Source of the DNA: Penelope pileata
Lineage: Eukaryota > Chordata > Aves > Galliformes > Cracidae
Assembly (NCBI GenBank): GCA_013396635.1
Contig: WBMW01005037.1
Coordinates: 958,665 to 1,022,664 of the forward strand
Reading direction: 5' to 3'
DNA length: 64,000 bases
Below the pieces are notes generated by a model. The model saw only the letters and a list, made by a program, of their open reading frames with translations. It had not been told where the DNA came from and ran no database searches. Below, in pieces: positions 24,240 through 37,075 of the stretch. A program made the translations under genes and the position numbers. Position 1 is the stretch's first letter. Each line of letters starts with the position of its first letter.

Positions 24240-27200
24240 AATAAAAAGCTTAACAGTTGCTGCAATAACTGTGTTTGGGGAGGTGAAAGGAGACTTAAAG
24301 ATGCTGGTTTTGATGGTGAAATTGTCTGCAGAATTATGTTTGTAGGAGGATGAAACGCTAAGTGGTTTACCTGAGCGCAGTTTGGAATACAGATGAATCA
24401 TCCCAAGTCCACGTGCTGTCTGCTTCAGGTGGATCGTTCGCCTGTAGCGTGCGAGGTCATCACTTTGCTCTGAAGTCTCCCACTCCCACCCTGTCTGAAG
24501 GGACTCTACATCTGATATTTTAGAAAGTATTTTTATGTATGAAACCCAGAGATCCTTAAATTATCTCTGCTTTGAAATGCATGATAAAGCAGACGTTGTT
24601 GTTGGAAATGTGGTAAACAAGCCTACAGACATTCTGTTCACAAATGTGGCATTCATTTTCATTACTGCCCCACTGACAACATGAAAACACAGGCGAAAAG
24701 AAACTACCAATTAGCTTTATAGTAATTGCAGGATTATAACCACTTCTGTGATTGTAAACTCTGAGACATCTTCGTAATCCAAATAACAATAGATTATCCT
24801 GTGTATTGATCTGTCTCCCTTTCAAGTTAAAAATAATTAAACTTTGTATTTGCATGATACAGAAAATCATTATTTTACTTTTAGATCAAAATCTTCCCCC
24901 CCAGCCCCCTCCTGAAGTTAACCACTAGTGGATGCTGCAGCAGTTCTGAAAACACAGTGTGCTGTAGGAGCTGAGGAGCACAACAGGTTTTGATGCTCTG
25001 AACAAGGGATTGCAAACCCTTTGCTACTTTCTCCCGAGTACGTTTACTCACATGCGTATTCCTCTGCCAGAAAGCTGGTGTTTCTGTCTTCCTGCTCAGG
25101 CACCACCTGCTCTGTTACTTTGATTTTCTAGGGAGAAGGACAGTTGTATTCTTTCTGGCTTCAGCGGAATCCAGGGCTGGATGTTTTCTCTCTACATGAG
25201 TTGGCAATCAGTTTTGTTTCTAAGCCCGATTGTCTTTGTTTTGCTGTTCAGGAATTCTCTTGACTGGCCTGGCATCGGTAAGGAGATGTTTGGGGATTTA
25301 TTTTTAGTTTGAAAGATAGCCAGCTAGGGGCTGGGTGCAGACAAACTCAAGAGTATAGCAAAACAGAAAATATGACAGATGTGGTACCGAATGTTTATAT
25401 ATTTAGTAATAATTTTTCCCAAACTCATAAGCTGTAAAGCCTTCCAGGTCAGTCTGTAAACTGAGCGCTTTCACACCTTTTAGCTTTGAAAGTCATTTGA
25501 TAGACAGTATCCTCCAAATACTGGGAAATCATGTCGTTAATACACTTGCTTGGAGGAGTGTTTTTTGCAGTTTAGTGCTTGGTTCATTGTACTGCGTGTT
25601 TGTGTAGGTGGGCAGCAGGGACGGAGCAGGTCTGCTTAGAGGAGTTAGCGAGCGATGACTTTGAAGGCAGCAGAGTGGCTGTCATTTCATTTCAGTTGCA
25701 AGTGATCATCTTTAAATATGAAATTATATTTAGATAGGCTGTCAAGTTGATTTGAATGAAAATATATATTTAATGAACACTAATTTTATCCTTAGGGTCC
25801 AGTTGTAGTTTTACATTAGTCAAGGCAAAACTGCCACTCATTTAGGGCTGAGCAGGCCCTCAAAGTATGAGATATGCACACACCATTTGTGTCCTGAGAA
25901 CGTTGTCACTGGTTTTATGATTTTTAAGAATTTTGTCAACTGAAGGAGAAAGGAAAAAAGTGCAAATGCTGTTTGCTAATAAGTGAGCTATCATCTTTAC
26001 ACCTTCTAATCAGCAGTCAAATACATGCTGCTGTTTATCATAGAAAACAAATATTTCTAATTAACTTGTAGGATATCGGGGGAGAAAATCTGCTGCATAA
26101 AATCCTTCTTCATGCTTGTGTTGCTCTTTATATATATTTTAGCATGTAAAATTGGTAGTTTTCCAGTTTAGGTTTAATTTTGCTTCCTAACACTTGATAT
26201 GTCTGCAGCATAAAATGTTTATCTCTTTCTTCCATCTGGGTGAAGTATTGTACAATAGATCAGACCAAAAATGGGTTCAGATTGCTTACATTAACATGTT
26301 TGATAGATTGACATATGTACTGTTTCACACCATCTTACCACGCAAAGCTTTGCTGCCAGCTACCACCATCTTATTCATCAGCATTCAGTAATTCATCTGC
26401 AGGCCAAATGGGACTGTTTGCCTGGAGGGGGGAAAAAAAAATGTAGGTAGGGATTCACCTGTCAGGGATTTCATGGGTTTGGGGGAAAAGTGTGTGTATA
26501 GTTTAAATTGCTCTCAGGGGATTCCAGTGGGCAAACACACAGTCTGTGTGCTGTGTAAGCCTCGTGTTCTCCTTGGGAAGGAGGCGTGGGGAGTCCTGGG
26601 ACAGTTTCTGCTGCCCAGGGATTTGTTCACCCTTGGCAGGAATCATCGTTTGTTCATTTGGGCAGACGTAGCCCTCAGCACTGTGGTTAACCTCAGCCAG
26701 CACCGAGTAGTTCAGATGCTGTGTGGTTGGAGGATACGCTGTAGCACTAAAACAAGCGTTTCCCTTTTAAGCTTTGTAGTAACCAGCTCTTGAATGTACC
26801 CAGCCTTATGAATGTATCAAAATAAAAGTGAGTGAAATGTTCTAGGTTTGAATCAAGTTAAACAGATAACGACTGCTTATAATTGACTTATTCCAATGGA
26901 AATGGCTTAGTCTTAATTTGACAACAAGAGCTTTTACAGAGTCATTGTTTCATTATAAGTACTCCATAAGCTATTAACTACTGCTTTGTGGTTCCTCTTA
27001 TTTGCCTGACTCAGCTCTCTAACATCCTCAAAACATACAGATTCTAGCAGGAGCTATTTGTTACACAGTAATTAACTTGTTTATGATAAATGGATGGGAG
27101 AAATGTCATGGCATTTTGCTTTATGTGTAAACGAAAAGCATTTGCATTCTAAAAAATTCATGTTAATTAGACTTAAAATAGTTTCCCCCAATAGGGCCAC

Positions 27201-29952
27201 AAATACCACACACTACACATCCCCATCAAGCATTGTAGCCTGATGATGGGGCATTAGCTGAGGCAATTTGTGGGGCCTGTACCTTCCTCAGAAATGCCAT
27301 CCTTGCGTCTCCTGATAGAAGTTAGTGGAGTAAAATCAGTTCATATTTGTCTGTTTTTGTTTGGAACATACTAACAACAAAGTGTTGATCACTGATGCAT
27401 GATAATGTTTCAGATAGGATAGTTGATTATTTTCTTCCTTAGCCTTAGGAAAAATCTCAAAGCTGCGGTGTGACAGGACAATTACGGCGTAGGTATCTTT
27501 TTCTCTTTGTTAATTATTAATGTTAAGTTAAAGTGGTGAGAACATCGGTCCCTGGGGGTGGGGAGCAATGACATGTGGTGCTGCACTGAGAACAGTTCAG
27601 GGCTGACTCAGGGGATCTGGTCCCAGAGGTGATGCTCAGGTGAATGGGACTGATGAGCACACAGCCTCATAGGGAAAGAGAAATGAGGAGCAGGTTGCTG
27701 AAGGTGGTATGCAGGATGGTCATACAAGGGGGAATGATGCTCTCAATACCATGTTTATAAAATTTTTAAAGAATCAAAAAAATGACACTTTTAAAAATTC
27801 GATGTTCAAGTTTCATTGGCGTTGGTGAGAGCATGGCAACTGGCAGTGGGTGTTAACTGCGTTGTTTTCTCAGCTTAGTGCCATTGCAGTTATCCCTGGT
27901 CACATATCAGAGCTACAACTAACCCTCATTACTAGTGCACGTCTCGTAGCTTTCCCTACAGCCAAGAGACAGTGTAAGCAGTGGAAGCATACAGCCTTTT
28001 TTTGTTTTTCTTTGTATCTCCTTATCTACAGTGATTCATGTTTCTGCTGCCCATCCGAAATAGTGCCTGTACCAAAGCAGCAGAATAACTTCACTTGTGT
28101 AGGCAGCTACGTTTGGGTAGGAGCGCGTGGAAGCACGGTTTATTTTCGTACAGCAGGATGAATAAGCTGTGCCTGCTCGTGCTGCTTTAAGCACGTGTGT
28201 GGAACCAAAAGTAGCCAAACTTGAGACAAATGTATAAAAGCATAATTGTTTGTGTGTGAAGGTTTTCACTGCCATACTTCTTGTTTATAAACAGACGTAA
28301 ACATTTTACTGAAATACTTGTTTTTTCAAGTGAATTCAACATGGAAGCCATCTCTCAAGTGTTTTAAAAGCAGAATTTCCTTCTAATGGTCCCATAGAAG
28401 CTTCAGAACCTCCACTCTGTTCAACCCTCATCACCTCCAACAGTAAGGTTTAGGAAGGCTGTGAACGTTGCTTAGAAAACAGAACAGATAGGCCAAACAC
28501 TTTGCTCTTCCTGTGACTGTCTGAAAACAAACATTCAATTAAAAAACAAATCAGGGAGGTGGGGGGTGGAGGTGGAACCCGAACAAACCTTCGCAAGCTG
28601 TGTTTGAGCTGGTTGCTGGTAATTCACTCGGTAGTAACTGCAGGGACGTGTTCCGTGCCTCCTTTTGGGGGCAAATGTACCCTGTTCCTGTGGTTAAGAC
28701 AATGCAGGAAATTGAATGTGTCCTGTGGATTACGTTAGGGAAATGTACCACCAGTTCTGCTTGAAAATAATCATACAGCCACAAAATACTGCTGCATACG
28801 TGAAGGTTGGCCCCGACAGAAATGATGATATGAGTGAGGCTTTTAGGAGGAACGCTGATAGTTTTGCTAAATGCCCCAGAGGAAGGAGCATACCCTTGCT
28901 GTAACTGATAACCTGGCAGGTGCCCGGAGATTCTCTGGGGTTATTGACAGGCAGCATGTATCTGCAATATGTGAGTTGGCTGATGGGGACATCTGCCCTT
29001 ATGTGTGTGGTTTCCCACTTTCCTTGCATGTAGAATCCAAAAAATCCATAGGTACAGCTGTGGCTAATTCTGTCTTCTGAACACCCTCTGGGGCTGGATG
29101 GTTGTTCTTAGGAAGCAGGAATCCTGAGTGACACTGGGGTTTGTGCTGGGGTTCTGTGGGGCTTTGAACCCTACTGTGTGTTGCACACTCGGTGCGTGTT
29201 GCAGCGCGGGTGCCTTGCTGCAGCCTGCTGATGTACCCGGTGCCTTCTGCGAGCTGCTCCAAGTGTGAAAGGGAGCCCTTCCCTTCCTGCTTTCATTATT
29301 TTCTGGTCTGTGATTCTGCATGAAAAGCAGTCACTGAAGTTATCGTACACATAATTAGCTTCACAGTTCCATAATAAAATCTGAAAGTAGGCAGAAGTCC
29401 ACCGGGAACACAGAAGTCTTTCCGTAACCTTTTTTCACTTCTTTCTTGGAGTAAAAAGAGGCAGAGAGACATCAGCTTTCTGTTAGGCTTCTACAGGCTC
29501 GTGTGAAGCTGCTTCTCCGCAAACCCATCTCCCATTCCACAGGACAACTTCTTTTGGAAGCGGTTCCTCTTGATGCGCTTGCTGCAAATCAAAATCATGA
29601 TCTCAGTCGTGGGTTTCAAGGGAGACCCCGGGAAGAGCTGCTGCAGATGGAGGAAACTGCTGATGCATATTCATTTTCAGCATTGTTCTTCATATCTAAC
29701 TTCTGACACAGAAATACGATGTTGAAGTTGACATTTTTATCTAAATAAAATGCCAGTTAATGAGACCACTGTAGTCAATAACACTCTGTAGAGGTAATCC
29801 CCTTACGCTGCTTAATAACTGTATATATTGCTTTCTAGTTCAGAGCTTTGAACCAAATTCCTCAAACCCAAGTAAAATTACTTTTTTTGCATTCTGGGAA
29901 GGCAACTGATTTTTATCTGAATAAATCTGTTTCTCCAAAAACAGACTCAGAG

Positions 29953-30020
29953 CTTCTCTTTTTCTTCTTTCCTTTTTCTTTCTTTTCTTTTTCTTTTCTG
30001 GTTTTTTTTTTTTTTTTTTT
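29953..30020. repeat. Polypyrimidine tract ending in T19
   Basis: CT-only from 29953 to 29999, two G bases at 30000-30001, then nineteen T to 30020. The minus-strand frame across it is a Lys/Glu-rich translation artefact. Confidence 0.92.
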
Positions 30021-30365
30021 GATGGGGGAATTTCTTTTGAAGAACTGAGCTGCTTCAAATTAGGCACTCTGAACAAACAGATATATAGATATTAAGGAAG
30101 AAAACAAAACAGTTTCTAACGAATAACTTTTTTATGCTTAGGCTATTAGGATGTAAGGTACATCAGGAACAGTACAAATTTGGTGCTTATTGTGCAGTAC
30201 CTGTTGTTTTGAACTTCAAACCAATAAGGTGAGGTCTGTTAAGGTTAGAAAATGTTAATTTCAAAGTCACTTCTATGTTCAGAAACTGACTGCTGCTGAC
30301 AGAGCTCATGAGCTCTGATCTCACTGAGCAGATGCTGAAGGCAATCTGGAAATCCTGGTTTTTGC

Positions 30366-30382
30366 TTTTTTTTTTTTTTTTT
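30366..30382. repeat. Poly-T run (17)
   Basis: Homopolymer of T on the plus strand. No adjacent retroelement body was recognised, so its origin is unknown. Confidence 0.95.
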
Positions 30383-31308
30383 GCATGTAGTAAACGAAAA
30401 TTACTTATTCTAGCAGTGAAGTATTTTCTTGCTTAATTTCCATTGACCTAATGCTGGTTCTCATAGCCTCATTTCATTGATATTTATGTGCGAGGCTCCT
30501 TCTTCCTTAATTTTCTCTTGGAAAACAAGCATTGTATTTTTCTAGAGGTAGTTTATTTCATTGCAAACTAAGATTGTAAAGTGCTTAGTTCTATAGTAGC
30601 TTAGACTGCGTGCACAGCCCACAGAATCCTGGAGTAATTTAGTACTTAAAGTCTCATTTAAAGGGCAGAAAGAGATTCAAAGTACAGAGGATGGGCTTTA
30701 CTTAGAAATCTACTTTTTGTTATTTTTTAAAAAATAGAATGATTTTGAGTAACATAGGGAAAGAAGGCTGTTTCTCCTCAAGTTGAGGGTACAGGTATGT
30801 TCAGAATTAGTGCCGTCCCTGTAAAAACAATCAAACAGAACAAAACACCTTGGTTTTTTGTATTTATATAGATGGTAATAGGAAGAACAAAGACTAGAAG
30901 GCAATGATTGAAAAATGATGACCAGTGCTTGTGTTTGGGAACTCCAGTTTGGAACAGTTTGGCAAGGAAACGAAGATGAGCCTTTACCAGTGACTAGAGG
31001 CTTAGTTTCTCTAAGAGCCTGATCCTGAACACTGCAATAGGAATTTATGCTGGATGGACAGACTCACTCTGTCCCTATTTTTAGTGAATGTAAACCTTTT
31101 ATGACAAGCTGAAGGATTTGAAGACAATTTTTCTTCCACATTCAATTTTCCTTTTGGTATTTGAATGACCCTCCAAGTCTTTGCTTCTTCAGGCAATGAT
31201 CAGAAATACCATTGGCGTGTTGTGCCATCAGATGGCTTTCTTATTGCTCAGAATACAGTGATGTTTTGGTTTGGATATTTTGTTAAAATATGTATTTATT
31301 AGCATTTC

Positions 31309-31590
31309 AGGAAGAAGCTGAGTGATTTGGAGCTGTTTAGCCTGAAGAAGAGAACTCTTGGGGAGATTTTAACATTACGTGTCAATGTTTAATGGGACGA
31401 TGGGGCCAGGCTCTTGTCAGTGGTGCACAGAGAAAGGGCAAAAGGAAATAGGCACAAACTGAAATGCAAGAAATTCTATTTGTATATGAGAAATAACTTC
31501 TTTAGTGTGACAGTTGTCAAACACTGGCGCAAGTTGCTTGGAGAAGTTGTGGAATCTCTGTGTGCAGAGATGCTCAAGACCCAACTGGCT
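31309..31590 (+). mobile_element. CR1 LINE fragment lacking its 3' terminus
   Basis: Sense-strand CR1 blocks in order: AGGAAGAAGCTGAGTGATTT, GAGCTGTTTAGCCTGAAGAA, a GGGGAGATTTTAACATTACG block, ATGCAAGAAATTCTATTTGT, a CACTGGCGCAAGTTGCTTGG block, AGAAGTTGTGGAATCTCTGT and a final GATGCTCAAGACCCAACTGG. The canonical 3' tail with the AGATGATCT and ATTCTGTG blocks is missing after 31590. CR1 copies normally keep their 3' end, so a deletion or rearrangement removed it. The plus-strand 87-codon frame at 31414-31677 is a chance frame through this element. Confidence 0.88.
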
Positions 31591-31744
31591 GCAGTCCCGC
31601 AGCTGCCTCAGCTGACGTGGGGTGAGATGGTGAGATGCTCTCATGAAAAAGCAAATGGTGAATATATGAAAAATTAGTGATGAACAGAGATTCTCTGCAA
31701 GTAGAGATCAAATAACTTTAAGTAAAAACATTGCAACAGTCTGC

Positions 31745-31763
31745 AAAAAAAAAAAAAAAAAAA
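31745..31763. repeat. Poly-A run (19)
   Basis: Homopolymer about 155 bp downstream of the CR1 fragment. CR1 does not end in poly-A, so it is probably independent of that element. Confidence 0.95.
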
Positions 31764-33530
31764 GAAGATCCTTACAGGGAAATGGTATTTTTGTGACTTC
31801 TTGGAAACATAACTTCTAAAGAGGCTATAATTGAAACACCAGGGACCACTATTCTGCTATTTGCTTCCATTAATGTCCAGACTTAACTTGGGCATAGTTT
31901 GTCTCCCGGCATAAGGAAATGTTACACTTAAATTCAAAAAGCTCTTGATTTCCTCTTTATTTTTAGTAGAATAAATGTGGAACATATGGAGTTTCTGTTT
32001 TCCCAAAATATTTGTCATTAGTACTGGCTGCTTCACTTCTTTCAGCAGAATCTTTCCCAAGTGAGTTTTCCTGAAACATAAAAAATAGTTGGGTTGAACA
32101 AGATTTCTTTTTGCCACAGGCTTTGTGATTTTTCTTGCTTATATTCATTGTTGCTAATTTATTTATTAATTTTGAATTGTAATTGCACAGAGGGAGAGAG
32201 AAGCAGCAAATGTTCTGGCATATGGGCTGCACTGTCATTGGAAAGGGAGATTTGCAGTCTCTCTTGCTGCCCTGTGCCTTATGACCCCAGGCTCCAGACT
32301 CTTTTTGCCAGCCTGTTTAGATTCCTGATTTCTACTCCCTTCCAATACAAAATTTTAATTATTTTTGCTTTGCCCTCACTACTTTCCTGCCGCTGCTCCT
32401 CACCACTCGCCAGCATTTTGTAATAGAGAGCCAGTGGCAGTAATTCAGTACTCTGCTACTTCTGCTGCTGCTCAGAGGGTCACATATACTACAGCCTATT
32501 AACATTAGCATGGTAATAGCAGCCAGTATGTGGAACGCACAGTGGGAATGTTGGAAGCTCCTCCAAGGACCCTGAAGATATGTATGGGCCACCCATGAAG
32601 CAGGAAAAAAAATGCCCTTTCTGCTTTGAAATGAGCCAATCTGTGTGTTTCATTGATACCCGGCAGCACTGCAATCATTAAGGCTATTACTATGCCTATT
32701 ATAAATCATAGTTTTCTAGCAGTTCACAGATTAGTCACAAAAATTACTTTCAGTCTAAAATTTTGTTAGAATGAGTTTGTCTAATATCAATTCCAATCCT
32801 TATTAAACAAAATTGTCTTTAAAATACTTGTGAATATAGCAATTATCCAGAGATAAATAGATAAGATTACAAAAATTGTTCTTTTCTGAAACTATGTATC
32901 AGCTGCTTCTGTCAGTCTAGGGGATCAGTAAAGACAGGTCAGTGAAATCAACATTTTTTATTCACCATGTGTCAGGAGAAGCATATTTGGATTCTTGGTA
33001 TATGAAGTTAAGCCGTCAACAAATGAGCTTGTGAAGACATCAGAAAATAAAGCAATGATTGCACTTGAATAACTGCAAATAGGAACTAATTTAAAGCGTA
33101 ACATTTAATAACCTGTTTGTTCCCAGTATGGACAAGGTAGTCATTAATAGATGACTCCACGTAGATCAGCCCTGCCCTGTAGCTCCTTCTGGCCACTGAA
33201 CTTTCAGAAGTCTCACTGATTCCAGGGAGCTGTCTGTGGTGTTGCTGAGCCCACTCGTGCTAGTTACCATCTGTTCAATGGTGCTTCATGGAGAAACAGC
33301 AGAACAGGGCCGGAGGAACTCGAAAAAGCTTATGCCCACTGCTTCCCCAGGGCGTGAGCTGCTCCTTCATGGGCAGGTTGTCCGCCCATGCAGGTCCAGC
33401 CCTGAGGACCACAGCCATGCAATGTATGCCTTCCCTGCCTTCCCTCTTTTTCTTCCTGTTTAGGCTGAAGGTCCCGTTATAATTTAAACCTGTTGCTGTT
33501 TGGCTTATTCATCGTAGAATAGTTGTTGCC

Positions 33531-33547
33531 TTTTTTTTTTTTTTTTT
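33531..33547. repeat. Poly-T run (17)
   Basis: Plus-strand T homopolymer followed by CTTCTCAGC, which by chance resembles a splice acceptor. No exon follows it. Confidence 0.95.
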
Positions 33548-33952
33548 CTTCTCAGCACAAAGTGTTTTCTTGGCTTCTGTGGGCTGAACCACTCATGTGC
33601 CTTCCCATGCGTCGTGTCCAGGCTCCCTCCTCGGAGCCCTTACCTTTGAGCTCAGCACGAGGCCCCAGGTTGCTCTGACTGCTAAGCCTGGCTGTGCTGA
33701 CCGGACAAGAGGGTTGCTTCACCTGGGCGATACTCCAGTTGATTTAGCCTATATGAGGATTGATTTTTATTTTTATTTTTTTGTCGGTGTGACACTGTTG
33801 ACTCATATTCAGCTTGTTATCCAGTATAACCTCCTACATCATTTTTTTTTTTGAAGAACTGCTGCCTACCCAGTTATTTTCTATGTGTGCTGTTGATTGA
33901 TCCTATTAAATTGGGTTACCTTGCTCTTCTTCCATTGAATTGCGTTTTTTCC

Positions 33953-33971
33953 TTTTTTTTTTTTTTTTTTT
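33953..33971. repeat. Poly-T run (19)
   Basis: Plus-strand T homopolymer in a T-rich neighbourhood; an eleven-base T run also occurs at 33842-33852. Confidence 0.95.
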
Positions 33972-34745
33972 AAATGAGACCTATCACTAACTTCTTAGGA
34001 TTGTTTTGAATTCCACTCTTGACCTTCAGCAGAGCTGCAGTTGCACCCTGTTTTCCTATCAGTCACAGATGTAACAAACATATGCTGCATTCCTTTATCT
34101 GTACTGTTAACAACAGCGTTGAGCAAAACCAGTTCAGAACAGACTGTTGGAGAGCCCATGTGATAGATCCTTCTGCTTTGGCCATGAACCATCCAAACTT
34201 ATGTTCTGGGTATAGTCATTGCAACGACTAAAATTACAACAGTGGCTTGTAATCTGAGTCCTTTATGTTTTGAAGTTGTTTGCTTGGGATCTGCATGAAC
34301 ACAGCTAAATCTAATTATTATTATTCATAAACCTTGTTGGAAAGCCCACTCCACACTTAAATATTTTGCTCTTTAGTGACTTCAATTCCACCTGCTGTAA
34401 CTCTTCATTATTATTATTTTAGCAACTTCACGCGGATCTGTGTGCCAGGGGTGGAAACTCCCTCTGCTGGCAAGATCTGGTTCTGGAGCATCTCGCTTCA
34501 GGGGGAGCAAACAGAAGTGCCAGTGGATTTCCAGATGGAAAATTATTTACAGAATATTTCCCCCTTGTGAAAGTGCTTCCTTAGGGAATTAAAGAAGTCA
34601 TCATTTCAGATCCTGTATGCCTTACTGCTTGTCTTGCAGGAGACTGATTATTGCTGGCTGGTTGTGTAGCCTCCTTGAAAACAGAAGGTTTACAAAGTTA
34701 CACATGAAAAGCAATGGCTTTGCTCATCTCCAGAAACTCGCTTTC

Positions 34746-34791
34746 TTTTTTTTTTTTTTTNNNNNNNNNCTTTTTTTTTTTTTTTTTTTTT
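34746..34791. repeat. Poly-T tract split by a gap
   Basis: T15 at 34746-34760, nine N at 34761-34769, one C, then T21 at 34771-34791. The gap sits inside the homopolymer, so its true length is unknown. Confidence 0.95.
34761..34769. other. Assembly gap (9 N) inside poly-T
   Basis: Nine undetermined bases flanked by T runs on both sides, most likely a homopolymer sequencing failure rather than missing unique sequence. Confidence 0.98.
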
Positions 34792-36366
34792 AATTTTTTT
34801 TGATGGAGTTTTTTTCAGTTGATTCCATGTCCTTTATTTTATTTTTTTGATGGTTGGGGATGAAGAAAGATGCACACGGTTGTTTAGACAAAGGAGAGAC
34901 AGTAGGTCATGGTAAGATCTCATGTGATGAACACTTCAAGGATGACAACATTGAAAATACTTGGATTGCATCCAAGGATTTCCTGATACTGTGTTCAAAT
35001 TCCAACATGAAACCCTCATCAGGTGAAGTTTAGTATCTCTAGATCACGCTAGATGCTTGTTCAAATAACTGGAGAGTAGATTGATTATCTCTGTGCAAAG
35101 TTTACTAAAAGAGATTTTTATTTTGTTTGCCTGCAGTCTGAAACATAAGAGTAATTGAAAGTGAAAGGACTGGTTGCTGTATCCGATAATAAGCAAGCTG
35201 TTCTAGTTGTGCAGCGTGGGTTTGATTCCTCCTGACTGCAAACCCAAGCAGAGGATTGCATGGGGCAGTTGGAATAGTTGGGGTTTGTGTTGGACATAAA
35301 GTAGAGGTCTAATCCTGAGCTGTTCTGTGAATGCCATTGCCTGAGTCTGTGCAGGAATTTCTGTGCATGGTGAATTAACTGCAGTGTTTTATCAAAGCTT
35401 GATGCAGACAATGCAGTTTGCTAGAATCATTTTTCTTCATATTTTCAATAAAGCTAAGTTGTATATTCTCTTTCTACTATGAATTGAGGTATAATGTTGG
35501 CTGTATCCTGTTAAATAGCAGCAGAATGGAGCAGTAGTAGCACAGCTGGTTCTACCTTTATAATAATGTAAGTTTAATTGCCTTGAGAGGCATGATGACG
35601 AAGCAAAGTTCTGCTAATGCAGCTATAGCATCCTTTGGCAATGCAATTGTAAGAAGGAGAATTTAACATCTGTGGAGTGGTGTTCCTTCTTAAAAGATTA
35701 AAAATAAATAAATGGAGGGGGGCTGGCATGGAGAGAAGAGATGTGGAATGCTGAGTGCTGGGAGACTTGGGTGTTCCTCACAGCTGCTGGGCCGTGGGTC
35801 CTGGTGTGCTTGGACAACTTGCAAAGTCTTCTCTCTACATCTTGTCACAAGATCTCTGCCATCGTTTATTAACTACTGAGGTGATTTTTCAACTTTTCGT
35901 CTGCATTGGTGTCCCTTGTGAACAGTTTGACTGCGATATATATGCCAGTACCTCCAAGAGAAATGTAGAGGGAATGCACACACCAAGAACCTACTGTTCT
36001 AGGGAGAGCTGTCTTAAACAAAATCAAGTTCAAGGTTATCTACCCAAATCAGTAACACACGCTTCAAGAAAGTTAGTATCTGATGAATGTCATTTAAGTA
36101 CATCCCCAGCTAATAAATAGCTTAGGAGGTATAAAATTTAATGCTTCTAAAGTTGCAGAAGCCATGGCAGAACACTTTTTAAATAGGACTCATTGGAAAC
36201 AGGAGATTTAGTGCTCACCTGTTAAGAGGTGAACGATGAAAAAGATAATGGTGGAATGGAGCTACATTTCTTGAATGTACACTCATTTAGCTTTAAGCTG
36301 TTTTTTACTTAGGTGGCTTTTGAAACAGCTTTTTAGTTATTGTGTAACACTTTGGCCAAAGTTGCA

Positions 36367-36678
36367 CTAATAACTAGCCTTCTGCTTTTTCACAAGCCTG
36401 ATTTGAAACATTTCAGAAGGCTCAGCTGGCCTTGGAGTGGGTCGCTGTGCCACAGAAATAGCCTGAAGAGCAACTGCACGTCGTTTTTCAAATGACCATG
36501 CCTGAAGGGTCTGTTTGCTTTCGGTCTTAAAACATACATCTGTTGCCCATCTCAGGAGCTCCGTAGCAGAATGATTCTCACTTTCCTTCTGTTCTTTCCC
36601 ATCATGGTCACCTGTGGTTCTACTCAAGAAATAAATGATATATGTGCACATTTCTAGGGCATGGTCAGTCTTGGGCAA
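36367..36678 (-). other. Unrecognised protein-like open frame, antisense in CDH4 intron 2
   Basis: A 103-codon frame whose last 80 or so residues look more protein-like than the other frames here: charged and mixed, with Lys/Arg/Glu/Gln, Trp pairs and Pro, for example ATELLRWATDVCFKTESKQT and QAWSFEKRRAVALQAI, and a basic C-terminus ending KKQKASY before a stop. Reading leftward on the minus strand there is an acceptor-like TTTATTTCTTGAGTAG and, seven bases on, CCACAG at about 36617-36640. The real coding part, if any, could therefore begin at the GDHDGKEQ segment as a terminal exon. No poly-A signal or tail marks a processed copy, and no upstream exon was identified. I do not recognise the family. 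Alternatives are a chance frame, a decayed retrocopy or the last exon of an antisense gene. Confidence 0.25.
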
Positions 36679-37049
36679 AGAGCTTTTCTTATTTTATTAC
36701 TGAGCTTTCTTTGACAGGTGAAGAAATAAGCAACAGAAGCTGCTCTGAGATCACTGAGACCTTATGTAGTAGTTAAGAGTTTATTTAGAAATCACAGCAA
36801 ACCAAACTTTGTCCCAGTTGGCTTGCTTCCTGACAAGCAATACCCCTTGTTTTTTGCAGTCATGTGTTTTTTCTTAATGCCAATGGTAGTCACTTGTTTG
36901 GCACCTACAGTTAGGAGAAAAAAATAAAATGAAGTAATACAGGGCATTTGTTTTGGCCATGACTCATAAATAGGGATAACATCTGTGCTGATAGATTTTC
37001 ATGATATGTAATCAGATTGAATGAACAAAGTTTTCATTCTACTGCTGTG

Positions 37050-37075
37050 TTTTTTTTTTTTTTTTTTTTTTTTTT
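37050..37075. repeat. Poly-T run (26)
   Basis: The longest uninterrupted homopolymer in the window. Confidence 0.95.

Larger units (their letters stand above)
24232..31308 (+). other. CDH4: CDH4 intron 2, first part, no gene seen
   Basis: Non-coding sequence after the exon 2 donor. It contains short low-complexity stretches, a pyrimidine tract at 29953-30020, a T17 run at 30366-30382 and an 18-bp palindrome at 30300-30317. No open frame here has a recognisable domain, and no CDH4 exon 3 similarity (V-K-F start) was seen. Confidence 0.75.

Noticed and set aside
29840..30076. A Lys/Glu-rich minus-strand frame resembling a nuclear-localisation or coiled-coil segment.
   Set aside because: It is the complement of the CT tract and T19 run.
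35755..36120. A 121-codon plus-strand frame near the unexplained antisense frame.
   Set aside because: Composition looks random, and no motif, splice context or Kozak-type start supports it.
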